Source of the DNA: Streptomyces panaciradicis
GTDB lineage: Bacteria > Actinomycetota > Actinomycetes > Streptomycetales > Streptomycetaceae
NCBI RefSeq assembly: GCF_023516615.1
Contig: NZ_JAMGBF010000074.1
Location: 1 to 64,000, forward strand
Reading direction: 5' to 3'
DNA length: 64,000 bases
Below the pieces are notes generated by a model. That model saw nothing but the letters and a program-made list of their open reading frames with translations. It had not been told where the DNA came from and searched no databases. The position numbers and the translations under genes are program-made. How positions within the stretch are numbered: the first letter of the stretch is position 1; each line of letters starts with the position of its first letter. Below, one piece after another: positions 15,678-23,564 of this stretch.

Positions 15678-16553
15678 GTGAGCGAAGGCCGTCAGGGCAC
15701 GGGGGGCAACAGTGCCCCCACCGTGCTGCGCATGATCCTCGGCCGCCGGCTGCAGGAGCGCCGGCAGGGTGCGGGCGTCTCGCTGGAGGCGGCCGCCAAG
15801 GCGCTGCGCGTCACGCCCCTCACCATCCGCCGGCTGGAGAAGGCGGAGGTGGGGCTGCGCCCGCTGTACGTGGAGCTGCTGCTGCAGACGTACGGGGCCG
15901 ACCGGCAGGAGATCGACGAGTTCGTCGCCCTCGCCGAGCGGGCCAACGAGCCCGGCTGGTGGCACACCTACCGCGATGTGCTGCCCGGCTGGTTCAGCGC
16001 CTATGTGAGCCTGGAGACCGGTGCCAGGACGCTGCGCACCTACGAGCCGCACTACGTCACCGGACTGCTGCAGACGCCCGCCTACGCGCGCGCGGTGCTC
16101 GGCGGCGGCTTCCCGAACGACAACGACGAGGACCTCGACCGCCGGGTGGACCTGCGGCTGCGCCGGCAGAGCCTGCTGGACAGACCCGACGCGCCCACGC
16201 TGTGGGTGGTGATGGAGGAGGCCGTGCTGCACCGGGTGGTGGGCGGCCCCGAGGTGATGCGGGAGCAGATCGAGCGGCTGCTCGAGGTCTCGGAGCTGGC
16301 GCATGTCAGCGTCGACGTCGTGCCGTTCACCGCGGGCGCCCACGTCGGGGCCTGCGCGCCGTTCACCTACTTCCGCTTCGAGGCCCCGGAGCTGCCCGAC
16401 ATCGTCTACACCGAGATCCTCTCGGGCGCGATGTACCTGGACCAGCGCTCCGACGTCGTGGCGCATCTCGAGGCGCACAACCGCATGTCCCTGCTGACCT
16501 CGGACGCGGACAGCAGGGCACTCCTGAACCGCATGCGCAAGGAGTACTCATGA
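15678..16553 (+). CDS. XRE-family helix-turn-helix regulator with DUF5753 domain
   Basis: A 291-residue protein. The N-terminal HTH (about residues 18-75) carries LGRRLQERRQGAGVSLEAAA and TPLTIRRLEKAEVGL. A C-terminal DUF5753 domain spans about 100-285 (YEPHYVTGLLQTPAYARAVL; HVSVDVVPFTAGAH). This architecture is typical of the many Streptomyces regulators paired with a DUF397 protein, some of which (the BldB/WhiJ-related group) affect development. The GTG at 15678 lies seven bases after AGGAGG. The stop overlaps the ATG of the DUF397 gene. Targets are unknown; an inverted repeat just upstream may be its own operator. Confidence 0.92.
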   Translation: MSEGRQGTGGNSAPTVLRMILGRRLQERRQGAGVSLEAAAKALRVTPLTIRRLEKAEVGLRPLYVELLLQTYGADRQEIDEFVALAERANEPGWWHTYRDVLPGWFSAYVSLETGARTLRTYEPHYVTGLLQTPAYARAVLGGGFPNDNDEDLDRRVDLRLRRQSLLDRPDAPTLWVVMEEAVLHRVVGGPEVMREQIERLLEVSELAHVSVDVVPFTAGAHVGACAPFTYFRFEAPELPDIVYTEILSGAMYLDQRSDVVAHLEAHNRMSLLTSDADSRALLNRMRKEYS

Positions 16554-16801
16554 GCTTCATCGACTGTCACGTGTACAACGGCATGCCCGCGTCGGACCTC
16601 GGCGAACAGGGCTGGGAGTCGCCGTGGAGCGGGCCCAACGGCGGGCAGTGCGTGCAGACGAAGCAGCTGGCCGACGGGCGCGTGGCCCTGCGCCAGTCGA
16701 CCGACCCGGCCGGGCCCGCCCTCATCTACACCCCGGAGGAGATCGCCGCGTTCGTCGCCGGCGTCAAGCGGGGCCTGGCCGACCATCTGGCCACCGGCTG
16801 A
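16550..16801 (+). CDS. DUF397-domain protein
   Basis: An 83-residue protein with the DUF397 features WESPWSGPNGGQCVQTKQLA (residues 22-41) and VALRQSTDPAGPALIYTPEE (45-64), followed by the usual FVAGVKRG helix. It is a small cytosolic partner or antagonist of the adjacent XRE-DUF5753 regulator in many Streptomyces loci; whether it binds the regulator here is inference. The ATG at 16550 overlaps the regulator stop by four bases, so the two are translationally coupled. Confidence 0.92.
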   Translation: MSFIDCHVYNGMPASDLGEQGWESPWSGPNGGQCVQTKQLADGRVALRQSTDPAGPALIYTPEEIAAFVAGVKRGLADHLATG

Positions 16802-16885
16802 CCGAGAACCCCAGCGGGAAGGACCCGTGCCGGCCCTGGCCGCGACCTGCCCGACACCCCCACGATCACCACCGAAAGGGACAGG

Positions 16886-17692
16886 ATGAGCAACTCCCAC
16901 GCCGCGCGGGACATCGACACCAGCCGGCCCCACTCCGCCCGCATGTACGACTACTACCTGGGCGGCAAGGACCACTTCGACATCGACGAGCGGGCCGGTG
17001 AGCAGGTCGCCGGCGTCTTCCCGGCGATCTACACGTGCGCCCGCGAGAACCGGGCGTTCATGCACCGCGCCACCCGGGTGCTGGCCCGGGAGCACGGCAT
17101 CCGGCAGTGGCTGGACATCGGCACCGGCATTCCCACCGAGCCGAACCTGCACCAGGTCGCCCAGTCCGTGGTCCCCGACGCCCGGGTGGTGTACGCCGAC
17201 AACGACCCGCTGGTGCTCAAGTACGCCGAGCGCCTCATGCGCAGCACGAGCGAGGGCCGTACCACCTACATCCACGCCGACTTCACCGAGCCCGACACCA
17301 TCCTCAACGCGCCGGAGCTGAGCGAGGCGCTGGACCTGACGCAGCCGGTGGCGCTGTCCCTCAACGCGCTGCTGCACTTCATCCCGGACGCCTGGGGGCC
17401 GTACGACATCGTCGCCCGGCTCATGGACGCCCTGCCGTCGGGCAGCGCGCTGGCGATCAGCCACTGCACGCCGGACTTCGACCCCGAGACCTGGCGGAAG
17501 CTGGTGGACATCTACATCAGCTCCGGGACCGAGGTGCAGGTGCGGTCCAAGGACGAGTTCGCCCGCTTCTTCGAGGGGTTCGAGCTGCTGGAGCCCGGTG
17601 TCAGCGTGGGGCACCGCTGGCGCCCGGAGGCCGAGATCGAAGCGACCGACGCCGAGGTCAGCCTGTGGACGGCGGTGGGGATCAAGCCGTAG
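16886..17692 (+). CDS. SAM-dependent methyltransferase, DUF574 family (paralogue 2)
   Basis: A 268-residue protein clearly paralogous to 12667-13479. It has SARMYDYYLGGKDHFDIDER (residues 15-34), WLDIGTGIPTEPN near 75 and VVYADNDPLVLKYAERL near 102. The ATG at 16886 follows GAAAGGGACAGG. It lies 84 bp after the DUF397 gene on the same strand and may be cotranscribed with the XRE/DUF397 pair. Substrate unknown. No partner enzyme is visible. Confidence 0.9.
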   Translation: MSNSHAARDIDTSRPHSARMYDYYLGGKDHFDIDERAGEQVAGVFPAIYTCARENRAFMHRATRVLAREHGIRQWLDIGTGIPTEPNLHQVAQSVVPDARVVYADNDPLVLKYAERLMRSTSEGRTTYIHADFTEPDTILNAPELSEALDLTQPVALSLNALLHFIPDAWGPYDIVARLMDALPSGSALAISHCTPDFDPETWRKLVDIYISSGTEVQVRSKDEFARFFEGFELLEPGVSVGHRWRPEAEIEATDAEVSLWTAVGIKP

Positions 17693-17906
17693 GGCCGCAC
17701 GGGAGAGCGTGGCGGGGCCGGACGGCTCCGGAACCGGGAAGGTCCTGTGGGCCGGTGGTCCCCGGTCCCGGGGCCGACCGGCCCCTCTTGGCCTCAGCGC
17801 CCCGGAACGGCCCGGAAAGTCCGGTGGCGGCCTGCTAGACCTGGGGCCGCCGCCCGCCGACGGGGCGGCGCTCTTCCTGCCACACCGTTCCCTTCCGGGA
17901 GGTCCC

Positions 17907-19121
17907 ATGCTGTCCGCAGAGTCCGCCGCCGTGGTCCGTGCCACGCTCCCCGCCGTCGCGGGAGCACTCGACGAGATCACGACGCGCTTCTACGGCGCGA
18001 TGTTCCACGACCGCCCGGAACTGCTCGACGGGATGTTCAACCGCGGCAACCAGGCCAGCGGCGCCCAGCGGCGGGCGCTGGCCGGCTCGATCGCCGGGTT
18101 CGCCACCATGCTCCTCGACCACCCCGACGTACGGCCCGACACCCTGCTGGACCGCATCGCCCACAAGCACGCGGCGGTCGGGGTCACCGACGACCAGTAC
18201 ACGATCGTGCACAAGTACCTCTTCGGCGCGATAGCCGAGGTGCTCGGCGACGCGGTCACCCCCGAGGTCGCGGCCGCCTGGGACGAGGTGTACTGGCTGA
18301 TGGCCGGCGCGCTGATCGGCCAGGAGGCGCGGCTGTACCAGGAGGCGGGCGTCCAGCCGGGCCGGATCTGGCGGCGGTGGACGGTCGTCGAACGCCGTAC
18401 CGAGACCCCGGACGCGGTGTCCTTCCTGCTGCGTCCCGCCGACGGCGAGGCGGCGCCGCGGGCGCGCGCGGGCCAGTACGTCAGCGTGCGGGTGCGCACG
18501 CCCGACGGGGTGCACCAGCTGCGCCAGTACAGCCTGTCCTCGGATCCCGGCACGGACCTGCGGCGCATCACCGTCCGGCGGGTCGAGGGCGAGGGCGGCG
18601 CACCGGACGGCGAAGTCTCCAACCTGCTGCACGCCGAGGTGCGCGAGGGCGACGAACTGACGCTGTCGGCGCCCTTCGGCGATGTGTTCCTCGACGACCC
18701 GGCCGACACCACCACCCCTGTGGTGCTGGTCTCGGCGGGCATCGGCGGCACCCCCATGACGGGCATCCTCGCCCACCTCGCGGCCATCGGCTCCACCCGC
18801 CCGGTCACCGTCCTGCACGCCGACCGCTCCCCCGCCGAGCACGCGCTGCGCGCCGAGACGCGCGAGCTGGCCGGCCGACTGCCCGGCGCACGCGTCGAGT
18901 TCTGGTACGAGCGGCCCGGCGCGGAGGAACCCGCCGCCCGCACCGGCCTGATGGACCTCACCGGCATCGAACTGCCCACCGACGCGACGGTGTTCCTGTG
19001 CGGCCCGCTGCCCTTCATGCGCGCCGTGCGCACCCAGCTGCTGGGCGCGGGTATCCCGGCCCGCCACATCCGCTACGAGGTCTTCGGCCCCGACCTGTGG
19101 CTTCCCGGCGAGTCCGACTGA
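17907..19121 (+). CDS. hmp: flavohemoprotein-type nitric oxide dioxygenase (globin-FAD-NAD reductase)
   Basis: A 404-residue three-domain protein. The globin domain spans residues 1-140, with B10 Tyr29 in TTRFYGAMF and proximal heme ligand His88 in IAHKHAAVG. The FAD domain spans about 150-260, with RQYSLSSDP. The NAD domain spans about 265-400, with VSAGIGGTPM and FLCGPLPFMRAV. Length and ligands match Hmp proteins that convert nitric oxide and oxygen to nitrate at the expense of NAD(P)H. The ATG at 17907 follows GGGAGG. No NsrR gene lies next to it. It appears monocistronic: a strong hairpin follows 18 bp after the stop. Confidence 0.93.
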   Translation: MLSAESAAVVRATLPAVAGALDEITTRFYGAMFHDRPELLDGMFNRGNQASGAQRRALAGSIAGFATMLLDHPDVRPDTLLDRIAHKHAAVGVTDDQYTIVHKYLFGAIAEVLGDAVTPEVAAAWDEVYWLMAGALIGQEARLYQEAGVQPGRIWRRWTVVERRTETPDAVSFLLRPADGEAAPRARAGQYVSVRVRTPDGVHQLRQYSLSSDPGTDLRRITVRRVEGEGGAPDGEVSNLLHAEVREGDELTLSAPFGDVFLDDPADTTTPVVLVSAGIGGTPMTGILAHLAAIGSTRPVTVLHADRSPAEHALRAETRELAGRLPGARVEFWYERPGAEEPAARTGLMDLTGIELPTDATVFLCGPLPFMRAVRTQLLGAGIPARHIRYEVFGPDLWLPGESD

Positions 19122-19138
19122 ACGGGCCGCGCCCGTAA

Positions 19139-19172
19139 GGGCCGTCCGGTCCCCCGGGGTGCCGGACGGCCC
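19139..19172. terminator. hairpin terminator after the flavohemoprotein gene
   Basis: GGGCCGTCCGG (19139-19149) pairs perfectly with CCGGACGGCCC (19162-19172) around a 12-base loop. There is no U-tract, as is usual in Streptomyces. Confidence 0.6.
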
Positions 19173-19250
19173 ACTGACGGCCCCTGGTCCGCAAGGGAAG
19201 AGTGAGGTGCGCGGTCGCCGAACGACCGCGGGGAGACGAGGAGTCGGGCG

Positions 19251-20822
19251 ATGGCGAAGGCATACCTGGTGGGCGGTGGGATCGCGGCGCTTTCGGCGGC
19301 CGCGTTCCTGATCCGCGACGGCGGGTTCGAGGGGGCGGACATCCACCTCTTCGAGGAGCAGCGGCAGTTGGGCGGCAGCCTGGACGCCGGTGGCACCCCG
19401 GACACCGGCTACAGCATGCGCGGCGGGCGGATGTTCGAGGCGGAGTTCCGCTGCACCTACGACCTGCTGTCCGGCATCCCCACCCTCGACGACCCCGCGG
19501 TGTCGGTGACCGAGGAGATCCTGTCCGGGCACGAGGAGTTCGGCTGGGACGACGCCGCGCGGCTGGTCGACGGCGAGGGGCGGATCGTCGACACGTCCAC
19601 GATGGGCTTCTCCGAGCGCGACCGGCTGGAGCTCGTACGCTGTGTGGCGACCCCCGAGAGCCGTCTGGACGGCAAGCGGATCACGGACTGCTTCGGCGAG
19701 CACTTCTTCACCACCAACTTCTGGTTCATGTGGTGCACCACGTTCGCCTTCCAGCCCTGGCACAGCGCCATCGAGTTCCGCCGCTATCTGCGCCGCTTCA
19801 TCCACCTCTTCCCCGAGTTCTCGTCCATGTCGGGGATCCACCGCACCCGTTACAACCAGTACGACTCGATCGTGCTGCCCCTGGCGGCCTGGCTGCGCGA
19901 GCGCGGCGTCGTGGTGCACTCCGGCGCCCGGGTCACCGATCTGGGGTTCGCCGCGGGGCGGCACAGCGGCACGGTCGAGACGCTCCACCTCACCCGGGAC
20001 GGCCACGAGGAGAAGATCGCCGTGGCGCCCGAGGACCTCGTGTTCGTCACCAACGGCTCCATGACCGACGCCTCCACCCTCGGCACCCACACCTCGGCCC
20101 CGCCCCCGGCGCCGGGCCGTTCCGGCTCCTGGCTGCTGTGGCACCGACTGGCCCGGGGGCGCGAGGAGTTCGGCAACCCGGCGGCCTTCGACAAGCACGT
20201 CAAGGAGTCGCGCTGGGAGTCGTTCACGGTCACCGCCAAGGACCCCACCTTCCTCGACGCGCTCGCCGAGTTCGACGGGCGCGAGACCGGCCGGGGCGGC
20301 CTGATGACCTTCACCGACTCCAACTGGCTGCTGACCATCGTCGCCAACCGCCAGCCGGTCTACCGCGACCAGCCCGAGGGTGTCTCGGTGTGGTGGGGCT
20401 ACGGTCTCTTCCCGGGCCGCGCGGGCAACCACACACCCAAGCCGATGACGATGTGCTCCGGCCGGGAGATCCTGGAGGAGGTCCTGCACCACCTGCGCAT
20501 CGACGGGGAGCTCGCGGAGCGTGTGCTGGCCACCTCCACGGTCGTGCCGTGCGTGATGCCGTACATCACCAGCCAGTTCCTGGTCCGGCGTCGCGAGGAC
20601 CGGCCGCACGTGGTGCCGGAGGGGTCGGTGAACCTCGCCTTCATCGGGCAGTTCGCCGAGGTGCCGGACGACGTCGTCTTCACCGTGGAGTACTCGGTGC
20701 GCACCGCCTGGACGGCCGTGTCCCGGCTGCTGCGCCTGGACCGGCAGCCGCCCGCGGTCCACAAGGGCCACCACGACCCGCAGGTGCTGGCCGCCGCGCT
20801 GGAGACCATGCACCGCCGGTGA
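19251..20822 (+). CDS. ohyA: oleate hydratase (fatty acid double-bond hydratase)
   Basis: A 523-residue FAD protein of the oleate hydratase family, which adds water to the 9-double bond of unsaturated fatty acids to give 10-hydroxy acids. The FAD-binding motif YLVGGGIAALSAAAFL lies at residues 5-20. The active-site segment MRGGRMFEAEFRCTYDLL (about 56-73) contains the conserved catalytic Glu, and FWFMWCTTFAFQPWHSA lies at about 160-176. Length matches the family. The ATG at 19251 follows GGAGACGAGGAG. It is monocistronic between the flavohemoprotein and kinase genes. A role in detoxifying host or plant unsaturated fatty acids is inferred from other species. Confidence 0.93.
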   Translation: MAKAYLVGGGIAALSAAAFLIRDGGFEGADIHLFEEQRQLGGSLDAGGTPDTGYSMRGGRMFEAEFRCTYDLLSGIPTLDDPAVSVTEEILSGHEEFGWDDAARLVDGEGRIVDTSTMGFSERDRLELVRCVATPESRLDGKRITDCFGEHFFTTNFWFMWCTTFAFQPWHSAIEFRRYLRRFIHLFPEFSSMSGIHRTRYNQYDSIVLPLAAWLRERGVVVHSGARVTDLGFAAGRHSGTVETLHLTRDGHEEKIAVAPEDLVFVTNGSMTDASTLGTHTSAPPPAPGRSGSWLLWHRLARGREEFGNPAAFDKHVKESRWESFTVTAKDPTFLDALAEFDGRETGRGGLMTFTDSNWLLTIVANRQPVYRDQPEGVSVWWGYGLFPGRAGNHTPKPMTMCSGREILEEVLHHLRIDGELAERVLATSTVVPCVMPYITSQFLVRRREDRPHVVPEGSVNLAFIGQFAEVPDDVVFTVEYSVRTAWTAVSRLLRLDRQPPAVHKGHHDPQVLAAALETMHRR

Positions 20823-20944
20823 GAAGGCGCACGGCCGGGACCTCCATACTGATCGAAACCGCTGTCCGCGCGTCGCTGCTGCGTTAGCCTCGTCTTCCCC
20901 TCTTGGGCGAACTGGCATACGACGAACATCACTTCGGGGGACCC

Positions 20945-22705
20945 GTGTCAGAACACCGGTCGGTGCCGTCGGGCTCGGCACCGGACGAGGCCGCGGCACT
21001 GCGGCAGACCGGCGCCGCGCCCCTGCACTCGGGCGATCCGCGGCGCATCGGCCCCTATGTGCCGCTGGCGCTGCTCGGCAGCGGCGGCATGGGACGGGTG
21101 TATCTCGCCCGTCCCGCGGGCGGCGGCCCGGGTCTGGTCGCGGCGAAGGTGATCAGGCCCGAGTACGCGGAGGACGCCGGTTTCCGGCGCCGGTTCGAGC
21201 GCGAGGCGTCGGTGCACGACCTGGTCCCCACCGCCCGTACGGCCCGGCTGTGCGGCACGGGCTTCGAGGACCGGCTGCTGTGGATGGCCACCGAGTACCT
21301 GCCGGGCCTGGATCTGGCGGACGCCGTGCGTGAGGACGGCGCCCTGGCGACCGCCGCGGTGTGGCGGCTGGTGGCCGAGCTGGGGCGGGCGCTGGCCGAC
21401 CTGGCCGCCGCCGGGATCGTGCACCGGGATCTGAAACCGTCGAACGTGCTGCTGACGGTGCACGGCGCGCACGTCATCGACTTCGGCCTGTCGAAGGCCG
21501 TCGACGCGAGCGCGCTGACCGGCACGGGCAACCGGGTGGGGACCCCTGCGTACATGTCGCCGGAGCACCTGCGCACGGGCACCTGCGAGCCGCCCTCGGA
21601 CGTGTTCTCGCTGGGCGCCACGCTGGTCTACGCGGCGACCGGGCATGCGCCGTTCGGCGACGGCACGGGCGTCGACGTGATGCACCGGGTGGCCTTCGAG
21701 GAGCCCGACGGAGAGCTGCTGGGCCAGGTCGCGGAGGCGGACGCGGACCTCGCGGCCCTGCTGGCCGCCTGCCTGGCCAAGGAGCCGGAGGGCCGGCCCA
21801 CCCCGCGGGACCTGGTCGACACGGCCTCGGGCCATGCCGAGGCGGCCGACTGGCCCGAGCCGCTGGCCGGCCGGGTGCTGGCCCGGCAGCGGGCGTACGA
21901 GGTCCTCGACGGCCTGCCCGGCGAGGGGACGACCCGCCTGCGCTCTCCCGAGGAGCCGGTGGCCGTGGTCGCCGCTCCGGCCGGGGCCGCGGCCCGGCCC
22001 GCCGGGGGCGAGGCCGAAGCGGGCGTGACGCCGGCGGACCCGCCCGAGCGCTTACCCGCCGACCAGCCCCGCACCGCCGGCCGCAGGAAGCCGCTGCTGG
22101 TCGTCGCCGCCGGCGTCGTGCTCTGCGCGACGGCCGCGGGCATCCTCGCTCTCGACAACCCCCTCCCGCCCGCTTCCCACGCCCCGCCCGGCTCCCGCGC
22201 GGCCGGCGGCGGCACCGTGTCCGACGGCGCCCGGCCGACGGCATCGGGCTCCTTGGGGTACACGTCCGCCTCCGGCAAGAGCGTCGACGGAGGGGCGCGG
22301 ACCGCCGACTCCCCCTCGGCGTCCACCACCACCGGCCCGGCCCGGGCCGGGCGCCACGGCACCTCCACCGCCCCGGCGGCCCCCGTGCCGAGCGCGAGCG
22401 ACGAACCGACCGGGGCGGCGCCGACAACGGCCACGCCCGAGGCTCCCGCGACCCCGCCCTGGATCTCCGACTGCACCTACTACGCCGGCAGCGGCCGCAC
22501 CCGCGAGGGCGACAGCGGCAAACGGGTCCTGCAGGTGCAGTGCATGCTGACCAAGCGCGGCTACAGCGTGGGCGGTTCGGGCGTCGACGGCGAGTTCGGC
22601 CCCGGCACGACGGCCGCCGTGGAGAGCTTCCAGAACGACAAGGGGCTCGAGGCCGACGGCGTCGTGAGCCACGACACCTGGACCGCGCTGCGCGAAACCG
22701 ACTGA
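20945..22705 (+). CDS. membrane Ser/Thr protein kinase with extracellular peptidoglycan-binding domain
   Basis: A 586-residue Hanks-type kinase. The kinase domain spans about residues 35-290: glycine loop LLGSGGMGRVYLA, catalytic loop HRDLKPSNVLL, DFGLSKAV and APE-like MSPEHL. A Pro/Ala-rich linker follows, then one membrane helix (PLLVVAAGVVLCATAAGILA, about 381-400) and a Ser/Thr/Pro-rich extracellular stalk. The C-terminal PG_binding_1 module (about 520-586) has GDSGKRVLQVQCMLTKRGY, DGEFGPGTTAAVESFQ and DGVVSHDTWTAL. PASTA repeats, the usual muropeptide sensors, are absent. The GTG at 20945 lies behind GGGGGAC. It would sense cell-wall state and phosphorylate cytosolic targets; the following response-regulator gene is a candidate. 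Confidence 0.9.
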   Translation: MSEHRSVPSGSAPDEAAALRQTGAAPLHSGDPRRIGPYVPLALLGSGGMGRVYLARPAGGGPGLVAAKVIRPEYAEDAGFRRRFEREASVHDLVPTARTARLCGTGFEDRLLWMATEYLPGLDLADAVREDGALATAAVWRLVAELGRALADLAAAGIVHRDLKPSNVLLTVHGAHVIDFGLSKAVDASALTGTGNRVGTPAYMSPEHLRTGTCEPPSDVFSLGATLVYAATGHAPFGDGTGVDVMHRVAFEEPDGELLGQVAEADADLAALLAACLAKEPEGRPTPRDLVDTASGHAEAADWPEPLAGRVLARQRAYEVLDGLPGEGTTRLRSPEEPVAVVAAPAGAAARPAGGEAEAGVTPADPPERLPADQPRTAGRRKPLLVVAAGVVLCATAAGILALDNPLPPASHAPPGSRAAGGGTVSDGARPTASGSLGYTSASGKSVDGGARTADSPSASTTTGPARAGRHGTSTAPAAPVPSASDEPTGAAPTTATPEAPATPPWISDCTYYAGSGRTREGDSGKRVLQVQCMLTKRGYSVGGSGVDGEFGPGTTAAVESFQNDKGLEADGVVSHDTWTALRETD

Positions 22706-22775
22706 GCGCGTGATCGACACCACAATCGACACGGTGCCGTTTCGATAGCGGCGGGACTAGGCTGGGTTTCCACGT

Positions 22776-22794
22776 GAACGAAACGGTTTCGTTC
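22776..22794. promoter_or_regulatory. perfect palindrome in the leader of the LuxR-type regulator gene
   Basis: GAACGAAA-CGG-TTTCGTTC is a perfect inverted repeat with 8-bp arms, 17 bp before the start codon and just downstream of a TAGGCT -10-like sequence. It is well placed for repressor or autoregulatory binding. Confidence 0.6.
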
Positions 22795-22810
22795 AGGGGA
22801 GAAGCTCGCC

Positions 22811-23485
22811 ATGACCTCCGTACTCGTCGTCCATGACCAGTCCCTGCAACGCCTCGGCCTCCGTATGCTCCTCGCGGCCGAACCCGACCTGAGCGTCATC
22901 GGCGACGCGGCGAACGCCCTCGATGCCGCCGACCGGTGCGAGGAACTCCGTCCCGACGTGGTCGTCCTCGGCAGCGGAGCGTGCGACGCGGACGGCGTCC
23001 CGGCCATCCGCCGCATCACCCGCCCCGTCGTGCCGGGCGAGCGCCGCCCGCGCGTCCTGGTGCTGACGCCGACCAGCAGCGAGGCGTACGCCTCCGCCGC
23101 ACTGCGCGCCGGGGCGGGCGGCTTCCTCGCCCAGCACGCCACCCCGCAGGAGCTGACCGCGGCGGTCCGCGTCGTGGCGGCCGGGGACGCCGTCATCACG
23201 CCCGCCCTGACCCGCGCGCTGATCGAGACCGTCCGCCAGGAGCAGCCGACCCCCCGCACCGCACGCCGGTCCGGGCTGGCCACGCTCACCGAACGCGAAC
23301 GCGACATCCTGACCGCCGTGGCCTCCGGCTGGTCGAACGCCGAGATCGGCGAGCGGCTGTCCATCGCGCCCACGACCGTGAAGTCCCACGTCAGCCACAT
23401 CCTCGCCAAGATCGGCGCACGGGCCCGGGTGCAGGCCGTGATCTTCGCCTACGAGACGGGGCTGGTGCGCCCGGCCGCCGCCTGA
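22811..23485 (+). CDS. NarL/LuxR-type response regulator with atypical receiver domain
   Basis: A 224-residue protein. A receiver domain spans residues 1-120, and a LuxR-type HTH spans about 155-215 (LTERERDILTAVASGWSNAE; TTVKSHVSHILAKIG). The receiver has lost key residues: the phospho-acceptor Asp expected at position 54 is Gly (PDVVVLGSGACDADG), and the conserved switch Lys near 112 is Gln (GGFLAQHA). The acidic pair is HD rather than DD. It is therefore unlikely to be controlled by Asp phosphorylation. No histidine kinase is adjacent, but a Ser/Thr kinase gene ends about 100 bp upstream. A perfect palindrome sits in its leader, suggesting autoregulation. Confidence 0.9.
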   Translation: MTSVLVVHDQSLQRLGLRMLLAAEPDLSVIGDAANALDAADRCEELRPDVVVLGSGACDADGVPAIRRITRPVVPGERRPRVLVLTPTSSEAYASAALRAGAGGFLAQHATPQELTAAVRVVAAGDAVITPALTRALIETVRQEQPTPRTARRSGLATLTERERDILTAVASGWSNAEIGERLSIAPTTVKSHVSHILAKIGARARVQAVIFAYETGLVRPAAA

Positions 23486-23515
23486 TCACCCCGGGGCGGC
23501 CCACCGTTCGAACGG

Positions 23516-23558
23516 CCTCGCCGCAACGGCCGGGCGCAGTACGGCCGTTGCGGCGAGG
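23516..23558. terminator. bidirectional hairpin terminator
   Basis: CCTCGCCGCAACGGCC (23516-23531) pairs perfectly with GGCCGTTGCGGCGAGG (23543-23558), an uninterrupted 16-bp stem with an 11-base loop. It lies between the convergent ends of the response regulator and GH5 genes. Confidence 0.8.
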
Positions 23559-23564
23559 AGTCGG

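Noticed and set aside
17835-20999. A 1054-codon antisense frame opposite the flavohemoprotein and oleate hydratase genes
   Set aside because: Composition is typical of antisense third-position GC bias, with no domain; both sense genes are certain.
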